Of a stretch of 35,247 nt of DNA, positions 7,169 to 14,740 are shown piece after piece. The position numbers and the translations under genes are program-made. Source of the DNA: JBOGDS01 sp050743075. Lineage in GTDB: Bacteria; Actinomycetota; Actinomycetes; Jiangellales; Jiangellaceae. The notes under the pieces were generated by a model, which was not told the origin of the DNA, ran no database searches, and saw nothing but the letters and a program-made list of their open reading frames with translations. How positions within the stretch are numbered: the first letter of the stretch is position 1; the number at the start of each line of letters is the position of its first letter. The stretch covers positions 1 to 35,247 of the forward strand of contig JBOGDS010000035.1 of the NCBI GenBank assembly GCA_050743075.1, given 5' to 3'.

Positions 7169-8544
7169 GGCCGAGCCGCACCCAGGCGATCAGCTTGCGC
7201 CGCTCGGCGTCGAGACGGAGCTTCTCGACGATCGCGTCGGGAAGCTCCTCCTCGGCCACGAGCTGGTCGAGCCGGCGCAGTGCCGCCTCGACGGCGTCCT
7301 CCTGGGCCCGGGCGATCGCGAGGGCATCCATCCGGGAGTCCTGACGACGGGCGCCCACCAGCCGCATCACGGTCGGCAGTGTCGGGCCCTGGAGCACCAG
7401 CGTGCCGAAGATGACGACGACGGTCACCAGCAGCGCGAGGTCGCGATGCGGGAAGTCCAGCGGCAGCGACTGGGCGGCCGCCAGCGAGACGACGCCGCGC
7501 ATGCCCGCCCAGGAGACGACGGCCAGATCCGACCAGCGCGGCCGGCCGAGGTCCAGCCATGGCACGACCCGCGAGAACAGTACGGAGCCGACGATCCAGA
7601 TCGGCCGAGCGAGCACGACGACGGCAAGCGTGACCGCGCTGACTGCGACGACCGTTCCGGGTGGTTCGGTGACGTTGTCGATGATCGCCGGAAGCTGCAG
7701 CCCGATCAGCGCGAACACGGCGCCTTCGAGCACGAACTGGATGGTGCGCCAGATCTCCGTCTCGGTGATCCTGGCGTCCGGTCGCAGGTCGGCCGGCGCG
7801 CGGTGCCCGAGGATCAGACCCGTCACGACGACCGCGATGATGCCCGACCCGCCGATCTCCTCGGCGGCCACGTACGCCGCGAACGGCGCCGCGACCGACA
7901 GCGCGGTCCCCGACAACGTGTCGATGCCGCGTCGGCGCAGCCAGCCCAGCACGTACGCCGCCGTGATGCCCACGGCGAGTCCACCGGCGACCGCCTGCAG
8001 GAAGTCAACCCCGATGTCGACGACGGTGACCGAGCCGCTCGCCGCCGCGGCCACGGCGACCCGCAGCGCCGTCAGCGCGGTGGCGTCGTTGAACAGGCTC
8101 TCGCCCTCCAGGATCGTGACCGTGCGCCGCCGCATGCCGGCGCGGCGGGCCACCGCGGTCGCGGCGACGGCGTCAGGCGGGGCGACGATGGCGCCGATCG
8201 CGAACGCAGCTGCCAGGGACAAGCCGGAGACCAGCGGGGAGACGGCGAACGCGACGGCAGCGGCCGTGAACAGCACCAGCCCAAGGGCCAGCAGACCGAC
8301 CGGGGCGCGCACGTCGCGCAGGGCCACGAAGGACGAACCGAGCGCCGCCGCGAACAGTAGCGGCGGCAAGAACACGAACAGGACCAGGTCCGGGTCGATC
8401 TCGATCGGGCACCCAGGGCAGCGCAGCGACCGCGAGACCGGCGATCACCAACAGGATCGCGGCCGGAATCCGCAACGTCCTGGCCAGCCGTGACACGGCC
8501 ACCACGCCGATGACGAGGATGACCAGCAGGGGGACAATGTGCAC
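6830..8544 (-). pseudogene. CPA1-type Na+/H+ antiporter with C-terminal zf-UBP domain, two frame breaks
   Basis: The coding signal runs through three frames. 8407-8544 encodes the first membrane helix (MHIVPLLVILVIGVVAVSRL, start ATG 8544). At about 8406 the frame must shift to continue with EIDPDLVLFVFLPPLL and the full transporter core: FAIGAIVAPPDAVAA, the LEGESLFNDATAL motif of CPA1 exchangers, EEIGGSGIIAVVVTGL, WAGMRGVVSLAAAQS, ending near ERRKLIAWVRLG. At about 7169 it must shift again to enter the UBP-type zinc-finger frame that ends at 6830. Exchangers of this family move Na+ or K+ against H+ in the membrane. Without the second shift the core frame would run to 6636, across most of the opposite-strand DUF3263 gene. 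Either the gene is decaying or the sequence has errors of one or two bases. Confidence 0.75.
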
Positions 8545-8616
8545 GGGTCAATCCTGCCTGACCCTGCGGAGCGCCTTTGGCGCAGCGGACAGACGGTGGC
8601 GTAACCTCCTGATCCC

Positions 8617-9141
8617 GTGACCGCCCGCGAGCAGTTCGACCGGCTGTGGCCGTCGTTGGTCGCCCTGCTGGGCACTGTGGCGGTCGTCGTCGGCCTGCTG
8701 TTCCTGTTCGGCGGCGACGACGGTGGGACGGCAGACGACGCAGCGGCTGACGAGGCCGGGGCGACGACCGCAGCTCCGACCGGCGCGGCCACGACGACGC
8801 CGGAGAACACCACCCCGGCCGAGCCGGTGACGGCGCCGCCGGAGGTTCGGGAGCGGGTCGGCATCCTCAACGACACCGACATCGCCGGGCTGGCGAGCCA
8901 GGCCCAGGAACGGCTGGAGGCCGGCGGCTGGGAGGTCCCGGCGATCGACACTTACACCAGCGGTGACGTCAGCGAGACGACGGTGTTCTATCCCGAGGGC
9001 ATGCAGGAGGCCGCCGAGGCGCTGGCCGCCCAGTTCCCGGAGATCGCGGGCGTCGAACCGCGCCTGCCCAACCTGACCAGCGACTGGCTCGTGCTGATCG
9101 TCGCCGAGGACTATGCGGAGGCGATAGGGGCGGGCGGGTGA
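8617..9141 (+). CDS. LytR C-terminal-domain protein, membrane-anchored
   Basis: 174 residues: a short cytoplasmic N-terminus, one membrane helix (about residues 14-32), a Thr/Ala/Pro-rich extracytoplasmic linker to about residue 75, then a LytR_C domain (RVGILNDTDIAGLASQAQERLE to the C-terminus). LytR_C domains accompany LCP cell-wall ligases or stand alone in actinomycetes; no catalytic LCP domain is present, so it is probably a wall-associated binding or scaffolding protein. The start is GTG, with TAACCT about 10 bp upstream as a possible -10. Its stop overlaps the start of otsB (GTGA), so the two are translationally coupled. Confidence 0.8.
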   Translation: MTAREQFDRLWPSLVALLGTVAVVVGLLFLFGGDDGGTADDAAADEAGATTAAPTGAATTTPENTTPAEPVTAPPEVRERVGILNDTDIAGLASQAQERLEAGGWEVPAIDTYTSGDVSETTVFYPEGMQEAAEALAAQFPEIAGVEPRLPNLTSDWLVLIVAEDYAEAIGAGG

Positions 9142-9947
9142 CCGGGCTGCCGGTGCCGTCAACGCCTGCTGGGCGGGCGGCGCTGGCGGCCGTGCTCGCC
9201 GCCCCGGCCGCGGTCCTGGTCGCGCTCGACTACGACGGGACGCTGGCGCCGATCGTCGACGAGCCGGAGCAGGCCGTGGCGCACGCCGGAGCCGCGGATG
9301 CGTTGGCGGCGCTCGCGGCCCGGGTCGGGCGGGTGGCGCTGGTCACGGGTCGTCCAGCGACCGATGCCGTTCGGCTGGGACGCCTCTCCGGGGTGGACGG
9401 ACTGGTGGTGCTGGGGCACTACGGGCTCGAGAGGTGGAGTGCGGGCCGGCTGACGACACCCGAGCCGCACCCAGGAGTCGCGACGGCCCGGGCGGCGGCC
9501 GCACGCCTGGTCGCTGGCGCGCCGGCTGGGGTCGCCCTGGAGGACAAGGGCCACTCTGTCGCCGTGCACACCCGCCAGGCGGCCGACCCCGACGCAGCGC
9601 TTGTGTCGCTGACCGTGCGGGTACAGGAGCTGGCCGAGCGGGCGGGGCTCGAGGTTGCGCCCGGCCGCTACGTCCTGGAACTGCGCCCACACGGCACGGA
9701 CAAGGGTGCGGCGGTGCGCGCCCTGGTCGCGGAGACGTCGGCGCGAGCGGTCGTCTACGCGGGAGACGACATGGGCGACCTCGCGGCCGTCGCGGCCCTG
9801 CGCGAGCTGCCGGTCACGGCGCTGGTCGTGTGCAGCGACTCCGCCGAGTCGCCGCAGGCACTCCGCGATGCGGCCGACCTCGTGGTCGACGGTCCGGCCG
9901 GTGTCGTGCGGTTCCTCGCAGACCTCGCCCGTGCCCTCCCGCCGTGA
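9138..9947 (+). CDS. otsB: Trehalose-6-phosphate phosphatase
   Basis: OtsB removes the phosphate from trehalose-6-phosphate to release trehalose. The 269-residue protein is a HAD-superfamily phosphatase: motif I is LDYDGTLAPI (first Asp the nucleophile, second the acid/base), motif II VTGRP, a cap region with GHYGLERW and EDKGHSVAVH, the substrate-binding LELRPHGTDKGAAV, and motif IV YAGDDMGD with the Mg-binding Asp residues. Its GTG start overlaps the stop of the LytR_C gene by four bases, which fixes it. It completes the pathway begun by otsA at 4944-6338. Confidence 0.94.
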   Translation: MTGLPVPSTPAGRAALAAVLAAPAAVLVALDYDGTLAPIVDEPEQAVAHAGAADALAALAARVGRVALVTGRPATDAVRLGRLSGVDGLVVLGHYGLERWSAGRLTTPEPHPGVATARAAAARLVAGAPAGVALEDKGHSVAVHTRQAADPDAALVSLTVRVQELAERAGLEVAPGRYVLELRPHGTDKGAAVRALVAETSARAVVYAGDDMGDLAAVAALRELPVTALVVCSDSAESPQALRDAADLVVDGPAGVVRFLADLARALPP

Positions 9948-9988
9948 TCCCCCTTTCACGAACTCGGTCCCGGTGCCAGGCTGACGCC

Positions 9989-10732
9989 ATGTGCTTCGAC
10001 GATCAAGCTGTCCCGCCGCCGCCTCCCGTCCCCGGCGCCGTCGCCGAGCACGGTGAGCTCTACCTGCTCTCGGCCGACGGGGCCGAGTTCAGCACGTACT
10101 ACGCCTACCCGCCCGGGCGGGTCCGGAGTGCCGTCGTGATCATGCCCGACGTTCGAGGGCTGCACCGTTTCTACCGGGAGCTGGCCCAGCGTTTCGCGGA
10201 GGTGGGCGTCGTGGCACTGGCCATCGACTACTTCGGCCGGACGACCGAACCGGGCTCGGCCCGGGACGGGAGCTTCCCGCACCGGGAGCACGTGGACCAG
10301 ATGCGGCCCGAGCAGGTGACGCTGGACGTCGCAGCGGCGGTGCGGTGGCTGCGGGAGAACCGGGACCACGACATCGTGTCGGTGTTCACGGTGGGCTTCT
10401 GCATGGGTGGCTCGCTGTCCTGGGCGCAGTCGGCGGCCGACCTGGGTCTGGCTGGGTGCGTCGGGTTCTACGGCATCCCGTCTCGGGTCGCGCACAGCGT
10501 GCCGACCATGAAGGCGCCGCTGCTGCTCCTGGCGGCCGGTCAGGACACGACGCCGGTCGACGAGGTCGAACGCTTCGCCGAGCAGGTCCGGGCAGCCGGC
10601 GTGGACGCCGAGTTGTACGTGTACCCCGAGGCGCCGCACAGCTTCTTCGACCGGACGGCCGGCGACTACGAACAGGCGAGCGCCGACGCGTGGCGACGCG
10701 TCGTCGACTTCGTCGGCCGCCACAGCGACTGA
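9989..10732 (+). CDS. Dienelactone hydrolase family protein
   Basis: A 247-residue alpha/beta hydrolase. The nucleophile elbow is GFCMGG with Cys138, and the rest of the triad is visible as Asp186 (AGQDTTP) and His217 (EAPHSFFDR), the Cys-Asp-His arrangement of dienelactone hydrolases. The oxyanion-side segment PDVRGLHRFYRELA is also typical. True substrates of such proteins vary (lactones, esters); no aromatic ring-cleavage genes lie nearby, so involvement in chlorocatechol breakdown is not supported. The ATG at 9989 is preferred over the longer open frame because the domain begins there and the upstream portion is antisense shadow of otsB. Confidence 0.85.
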   Translation: MCFDDQAVPPPPPVPGAVAEHGELYLLSADGAEFSTYYAYPPGRVRSAVVIMPDVRGLHRFYRELAQRFAEVGVVALAIDYFGRTTEPGSARDGSFPHREHVDQMRPEQVTLDVAAAVRWLRENRDHDIVSVFTVGFCMGGSLSWAQSAADLGLAGCVGFYGIPSRVAHSVPTMKAPLLLLAAGQDTTPVDEVERFAEQVRAAGVDAELYVYPEAPHSFFDRTAGDYEQASADAWRRVVDFVGRHSD

Positions 10733-10768
10733 CCCGCTTCCGTACGCCGCCCGCTTCGCCCCTTTTAT

Positions 10769-10781
10769 CCGTGATCAACGG
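10769..10781. repeat. Small TGATCA-centred palindrome at a gene end
   Basis: CCGTGATCAACGG, near-palindromic, contains the stop codon of the epimerase on the minus strand and fills much of the 42-bp gap between convergent genes. It may help terminate transcription. A far stronger TGATCA-containing palindrome sits at another convergent junction (19663-19720). Confidence 0.4.
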
Positions 10782-11582
10782 ACGGGTGGCTCGGGTGAGC
10801 GCCAGGTCCAGGTCATGGTCGCGGTCAGGGGCCGTCCCGGGCTGACGACGGCGGGCTCCAGGTTGAGCGCGTCCGGCGGACCGGTCTGCGGCTCGACGCA
10901 CACGGCCTCGGCCAACTCGTCGTAGACGACCGCGTAGCGGGTGTCGGCGGCAATCTCCAGCCGGAGAGTGCCCGGCCAGGTCAGCGTGACCGGCCAGCGG
11001 ACCCCGTCGAAGCAGTCGTCCCACGGACCGGCCCCAACCGCCACCCGGTCGCCCGCCGGGATGCCGTCTGCATCCCGCGGCAGCATGGCAGCCGCGTCCA
11101 GACCGATCTGCACTGGTTCGCCGCGAGAGAGCCGGCGGCGGAACCACGGGTGCCAGCCGGCCGAGGCTGGGAACGGCACGGTGTCGGTGTGCATCTGGAG
11201 GCTGAAGTCGGCGCGGCCGTCGCCCAGCGTCACGGTGTGCCGCACGCGCCCGGGCCAGGGCCACGGATCGCCCAGCCGGCACTCCAGCACGGCCGTCGTG
11301 GCGGTCGCTTCGACCGTCGACCATCGTCGGGTCAGCACCATGCCGTGGATGGCATGCGGCGGCCTGACATCGGTTGGCAGGTCGTACGGGACGCCCGCGT
11401 GGGTGAACCGCCCGCGGCGGATGCGCCCCGCCCACGGCGCCATGACGAAGCAGCCCCCAGTGGGTGGCCGCGTCGCCCGCGCGGCCCAGCACGTCCACGT
11501 CGTCGATGCGGAACTGGACGACGCGGCCGCCGGCGTCCGGGTCCATGCGCAGGTCGGCTCCTGCGGTGGACAGGACGACCAC
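10775..11582 (-). pseudogene. Aldose 1-epimerase family, single-base frameshift
   Basis: Two frames join into one mutarotase-like protein of about 268 residues. The first part, from GTG 11582, reads VVVLSTAGADLRMDPDAGG and RIDDVDVLGRAGDAATHWG; the second reads CFVMAPWAGRIRRGRFTHAGVPYDL through AIHGMVLTRRWSTVEA, SAGWHPWFRR, WDDCFDGVRWP and VCVEPQTGPPDALNLEP. They are separated by a run of five G (minus strand; 11454-11458) where four would restore HWGCFVMAPW. The family interconverts alpha and beta sugars; His in HGMV, the His of GWHPWF and the Glu of VEPQTGP are the expected active-site residues. The GTG overlaps the TAG of the upstream gene (TAGTG). It may be a sequencing slip or a genuine recent lesion. 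Confidence 0.78.
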
Positions 11583-12040
11583 TAGAACCGGCCCGACCCA
11601 CCGCGCCGCCGGCGGAACAGCGGTCGTACAGGGCGTTCGCGGTAGCCGCCGTCGGCCAGCCCCGCGAGCCGCTCGAAGACGTTGCGCGAAGCCGGGTCGC
11701 CCGTCCGCACCCACGACCAGGCAGCGGCGAGCCCGTACAGCGGCAGCATGACCGGACCGAGGCAGAAGGCGTACTGCGTGGCGTGCCGCGCCTCGTGCGC
11801 CATCAGGGTCGGTCGCTTGGCGTGGACGGTCTCGTCGGCTTTGAACAGCACGACGTTGCCGACCGTGAACGTCGAGTTGCGCGGCACGACGAGCCGGTAG
11901 CCGTAGCCCAGCACGAGCCCGTTGGGACCCAGCCGGAACCGGACCCGGCCGAGAGCGCCCACCAGCAGACCGATCGGTGTGGACAGGTTGACGACGTTCA
12001 CGACCTGACGGACCCGGTGCGCGGGGCTCACGGTCGCCAT
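11582..12040 (-). CDS. Hypothetical protein with HExxH-like motif
   Basis: 152 residues. The central region VPRNSTFTVGNVVLFK, then LMAHEARHATQYAFCLGP, contains an HEARH motif of the zinc-metallopeptidase type followed by a hydrophobic helix (VMLPLYGLAAAWSWV). Proteins with an HEARHATQY-like segment are seen in actinomycetes as uncharacterised membrane-associated proteins; I infer no substrate. An in-frame GTG at 12079 would add 13 basic residues that look non-coding, so I prefer ATG 12040, though neither start has a clear ribosome site. It precedes the epimerase with a one-base TAGTG overlap and is divergent from the riboswitch-controlled metM. Confidence 0.6.
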   Translation of the reverse strand: MATVSPAHRVRQVVNVVNLSTPIGLLVGALGRVRFRLGPNGLVLGYGYRLVVPRNSTFTVGNVVLFKADETVHAKRPTLMAHEARHATQYAFCLGPVMLPLYGLAAAWSWVRTGDPASRNVFERLAGLADGGYRERPVRPLFRRRRGGSGRF

Positions 12041-12171
12041 CCTGCCGCCTCGACGCGGTCGCGCGCGACGACCGACCACGAGTCGTCACGACCAAGGTCC
12101 GGGACGACCGTCTCGCAGAGTGGACAGTGCTGTCAGTGTGGACGGCCGGCTGCGTACTGTCGCCGGCAGGA

Positions 12172-12295
12172 AACTCATCCAGAGGGGCAGAGGGACCGGC
12201 CCGACGAAGCCCCGGCAACCCACCCGGTTCATCCCGGGTCTGGTGCCAACTCCGGCCCGCCCGGTCGATCAGGCAAGGCGGGGAAGATGAGGAGG
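12172..12295 (+). promoter_or_regulatory. SAM-I (S-box) riboswitch
   Basis: Class I S-adenosylmethionine riboswitch. The P1 stem is CTCATC (12174-12179) with GATGAG (12286-12291). Conserved core pieces in order are CCAGAGGGGCAGAGGGAC, GACGAAGCCCCGGCAACC, a P3 hairpin around ACCCGGTTCATCCCGGGT, GGTGCCAACTCC, and a P4-type stem leading to GGGAAGATGAG. The Shine-Dalgarno GGAGG (12291-12295) abuts and overlaps the last base of P1, so when SAM stabilises P1 the ribosome site should be occluded: control looks translational rather than by termination. It regulates metM-metO just downstream, consistent with methionine synthesis. Confidence 0.93.
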
Positions 12296-12303
12296 ACGCT
12301 TCG

Positions 12304-13578
12304 ATGACCGTCACGATCTCACCGGCCGGCGAGGGCCGGACCGTCGCGCCCGACCTCGGTCGCGCCACGCACCTGTCATGTCGTGAATGCGGGTCGACGA
12401 CGCCGCTGGGTCCGCACTACGCGTGCCTGGAGTGCTTCGGACCACTGGAGGTCGCCTACGACTTCGAACCGATCTCACGGGCGCAGATCGAGGCCGGGCC
12501 GCGGTCGATCTGGCGATATCGCCGCCTGCTTCCGGTGCCGGAGGCCGTCGCCGAGACGCCCAACACCGACCCGGGCTTCACCCGACTGGTGCGAGCGGAC
12601 CGGCTCGCCGCGGAACTCGGCATCAGGACGCTCTGGGTCAAGGACGACTCCGGCAACCCGACGCACTCGTTCAAGGACCGGGTGGTCGCCGTCGCGCTGG
12701 CCGCTGCCCGTGAACTCGGGTTCACGGTGTTGGCCTGCCCGTCGACCGGCAACCTGGCCAACGCGGTGGCGGCGGCTGCCGCCCGCGCCGGCATCCGGTC
12801 GTTCGTGTTCGTGCCGCACGATCTCGAGCAGCAGAAGATCGTCACGACGGCCGTCTACGGTTCGACGCTGGTCGCGGTCGAGGGGACGTACGACGACGCC
12901 AACCGGCTCGCGTCGGAGCTGGCCAGCGACCACGAGGACTGGGCGTTCGTGAACGTCAACGTCCGGCCCTACTATGCCGAGGGGTCGAAGACGCTCGGCT
13001 ACGAGGTGGCCGAGCAGCTCGGCTGGCGGTTGCCCGCCCAGGTCGTGATCCCGGTCGCGAGCGGCGCCCAGCTGGTCAAGGTCGACAAGGCATTCCGGGA
13101 GCTACTGGCGCTCGGACTGGTGGCCGGCGAGCCACCGCGGATCTTCGGCGCCCAGGCCACCGGTTGCTCGCCCGTCGCGGCAGCGTTCAAGGCAGGGCAC
13201 GACGTGGTGCGGCCGGTGCGGCCGTCGACGATCGCCAAGTCGCTCGCGATCGGCAACCCAGCTGACGGTCCCTACGTGCTCGACGTCGCCCGCCGGACCG
13301 GCGGGGCAGTCGAGGACGTCGCGGACGATGAGGTGGTCGCCGGCATCCGCCTCCTGGCCCGTACCGAGGGCATCTTCGCCGAGACCGCCGGCGGGGTGAC
13401 CGTTGCTGTGCTCGCGAAACTGGTGCACGACGGCTTGCTCGACCCGGATGCCGAGACCGTCGTGTTCAATACCGGCGACGGTCTGAAGACGCTCGACGCA
13501 GTCTCGCCGGTCGTGAGACCGGTGGGCACGATCGCCCCCACGACCGCCGAGTTCGACGCACTGGAGGTCACCCGATGA
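12304..13578 (+). CDS. metM: MetM-type homocysteine synthase (threonine synthase homologue)
   Basis: A 424-residue fold-type II PLP enzyme related to threonine synthase. An N-terminal zinc-ribbon-like element (CRECG at 26-30, CLECFG at 41-46) precedes the catalytic domain; the PLP lysine is Lys124 in NPTHSFKDRVVAVAL, and CPSTGNLANA is the phosphate-contacting Ser/Thr-Gly-Asn loop. Automatic annotation would call it thrC. The SAM-I riboswitch in front and the sulfur-carrier gene overlapping its stop match the MetM/MetO system described in Streptomyces, in which MetM takes O-phospho-L-homoserine and the thiocarboxylate of MetO to make L-homocysteine. I therefore prefer that assignment; threonine synthase remains possible. 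Start: ATG 12304, with GGAGG eight bases upstream. Confidence 0.85.
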   Translation: MTVTISPAGEGRTVAPDLGRATHLSCRECGSTTPLGPHYACLECFGPLEVAYDFEPISRAQIEAGPRSIWRYRRLLPVPEAVAETPNTDPGFTRLVRADRLAAELGIRTLWVKDDSGNPTHSFKDRVVAVALAAARELGFTVLACPSTGNLANAVAAAAARAGIRSFVFVPHDLEQQKIVTTAVYGSTLVAVEGTYDDANRLASELASDHEDWAFVNVNVRPYYAEGSKTLGYEVAEQLGWRLPAQVVIPVASGAQLVKVDKAFRELLALGLVAGEPPRIFGAQATGCSPVAAAFKAGHDVVRPVRPSTIAKSLAIGNPADGPYVLDVARRTGGAVEDVADDEVVAGIRLLARTEGIFAETAGGVTVAVLAKLVHDGLLDPDAETVVFNTGDGLKTLDAVSPVVRPVGTIAPTTAEFDALEVTR

Positions 13579-13862
13579 GTACCGTTGCGGTCCGGGTGCC
13601 CACGATCCTGCGGACGTACACACAGGGCAACGCCGACGTCTCGGTGTCGGTGGCGGCGGACGCCACCGTGGCCGACGTGGTCGTTGCACTCGAGTCGCGG
13701 TACCCCGGCATCGGCGGGCGGGTCCTCGACGAGTCCGGCCAGCTCCGCCGGTTCGTCAACGTGTACGTCGACGACGACGATGTACGCTTCGCCTACGGCC
13801 TGCAGACGCCGACCCCGGATGGCTCGCGGGTGTCCGTGATTCCGGCCGTCGCCGGAGGCTGA
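13575..13862 (+). CDS. metO: Sulfur carrier protein MetO (ThiS/MoaD/CysO-like)
   Basis: A 95-residue ubiquitin-fold sulfur carrier ending in the required Gly-Gly (AVAGG), the C-terminus that is adenylated and converted to a thiocarboxylate. It closely resembles mycobacterial CysO in VPTILR, LRRFVNVYVDDDDVRF and SVIPAVAGG. CysO normally serves CysM for cysteine; here the partner by position is the riboswitch-controlled MetM, so a role as sulfur donor for homocysteine is more likely. Its ATG overlaps the metM stop (ATGA), giving matched synthesis. No Mec-type JAMM peptidase or MoeB/ThiF activating enzyme is found in this window; these must be encoded elsewhere. Confidence 0.87.
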   Translation: MSTVAVRVPTILRTYTQGNADVSVSVAADATVADVVVALESRYPGIGGRVLDESGQLRRFVNVYVDDDDVRFAYGLQTPTPDGSRVSVIPAVAGG

Positions 13863-13972
13863 ACCCGGCGCACGAAGATCCAGCTTGTGCTGGACTGGCC
13901 GGGCCACCAGCGGGATGATCAGTGCGTTGGCGTGGTACTCCGCATCGTCAACGCCCCGCGAGGAGGCTTGTC

Positions 13973-14515
13973 ATGGAATGGCTGTGGATCATCCTGGTTG
14001 TACTCGTCCTGCTGTTGCTCGGCTGGCTGCTCTTCGGGAGGCGGTCGGAGACGGGCGCCGACCGGTCGGCGGAGACGCCGGGGCCGGTCCTCGGCGACAC
14101 CGCGACGACCGCGGGTGGCGTGGCCGGCGGCGCCGCCGCAGCAACGGGCCTTGCGGATGTCGACCGGCCGAGCGTCGACGCCGACGACCTGGCTGCGGGC
14201 GACCTGGCCGCTCCGAGCGTCGACCTCTCGGCGGGCGAGTCCGCCCTGGGGCGTTCGCTGTCGACCGACGACCTGACCTTGGTCGAGGGCATCGGCCCGG
14301 CGATCGCGACGCTGCTGGGCGACGCAGGCGTGCGGACGTGGGAAGACTTGTCCGGCGCCTCGACCGCCGATCTGCAGGCGATTCTCGATGCGGGTGGCAC
14401 GCAGTTCAACATGCACGATCCGTCGACCTGGCCGGAGCAGGCGCAGCTTGCCCTGCGCAACGACTGGGACAGGTTGAGCGAGTTGCAGGAGCGGCTGCGG
14501 GCCGGCCAGCGCTAG
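13973..14515 (+). CDS. Membrane-anchored helix-hairpin-helix protein
   Basis: A 180-residue protein: an N-terminal membrane helix (residues 1-21, WLWIILVVLVLLLLGWLL), a long Ala/Gly/Asp-rich linker, then a helix-hairpin-helix unit LTLVEGIGPAIATLLGDAGV (about 101-120) continuing with TWEDLSGASTADLQAILDAGG and a short helical tail. Such HhH tails, often annotated as predicted 5' DNA nuclease or DUF4332-like, bind nucleic acid in some proteins, but the function of the membrane-anchored form is unknown. AGGAGG lies six bases upstream of the ATG, so the start is firm. Confidence 0.75.
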   Translation: MEWLWIILVVLVLLLLGWLLFGRRSETGADRSAETPGPVLGDTATTAGGVAGGAAAATGLADVDRPSVDADDLAAGDLAAPSVDLSAGESALGRSLSTDDLTLVEGIGPAIATLLGDAGVRTWEDLSGASTADLQAILDAGGTQFNMHDPSTWPEQAQLALRNDWDRLSELQERLRAGQR

Positions 14516-14584
14516 CAGGGCGCGCTGTCGGACGGGTGCGGTGGCGCCATCACCGTCGTCCGGCCGGCTTCGTGGCTCTGAGAG

Positions 14585-14740
14585 TCAGCCGACGGTCACG
14601 TCGTTGATGCCGAACGTCTCCTCGACCCACGGGAAGCCCCACAGAAAGAGGACGACGACGACCGCGGCGAGCAGGACCAGTGCGAGAAGCGTGCGCACGG
14701 GCCATGGACCCGGCAGATGGCGCCATACCCACGCGTACAT
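14585..14740 (-). CDS. Small single-pass membrane protein coupled to sortase
   Basis: A 51-residue protein (MYAWVWRHLPGPWPVRTLL, then a membrane helix ALVLLAAVVVVLFLWG, then PWVEETFGINDVTVG). The ATG overlaps the TGA of the sortase gene (TGATG) and a GGAGG lies within the last sortase codons, so it is translationally coupled. Similar short proteins follow class E sortase genes in actinomycetes; the topology predicts a short outside tail. No sortase sorting signal (LAxTG/LPxTG) is present, so it is not an obvious sortase substrate and could be an accessory subunit. Confidence 0.7.
   Translation of the reverse strand: MYAWVWRHLPGPWPVRTLLALVLLAAVVVVLFLWGFPWVEETFGINDVTVG

Noticed and set aside
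7128..8360. A 410-codon plus-strand frame antisense to the antiporter
   Set aside because: Composition is Arg/Asp/Gly/Gln-rich with no recognisable domain; the opposite strand carries the conserved antiporter core.
9989..10732. Chlorocatechol pathway dienelactone hydrolase
   Set aside because: The Cys-Asp-His triad fits the family, but no catechol dioxygenase, cycloisomerase or regulator gene is nearby, so the pathway assignment is unsupported.
10386..12368. A 660-codon open frame on the minus strand
   Set aside because: It is mostly shadow of the dienelactone hydrolase, epimerase and HExxH genes; only the short segment near 11460-11582 is real, as the N-terminus of the frameshifted epimerase.
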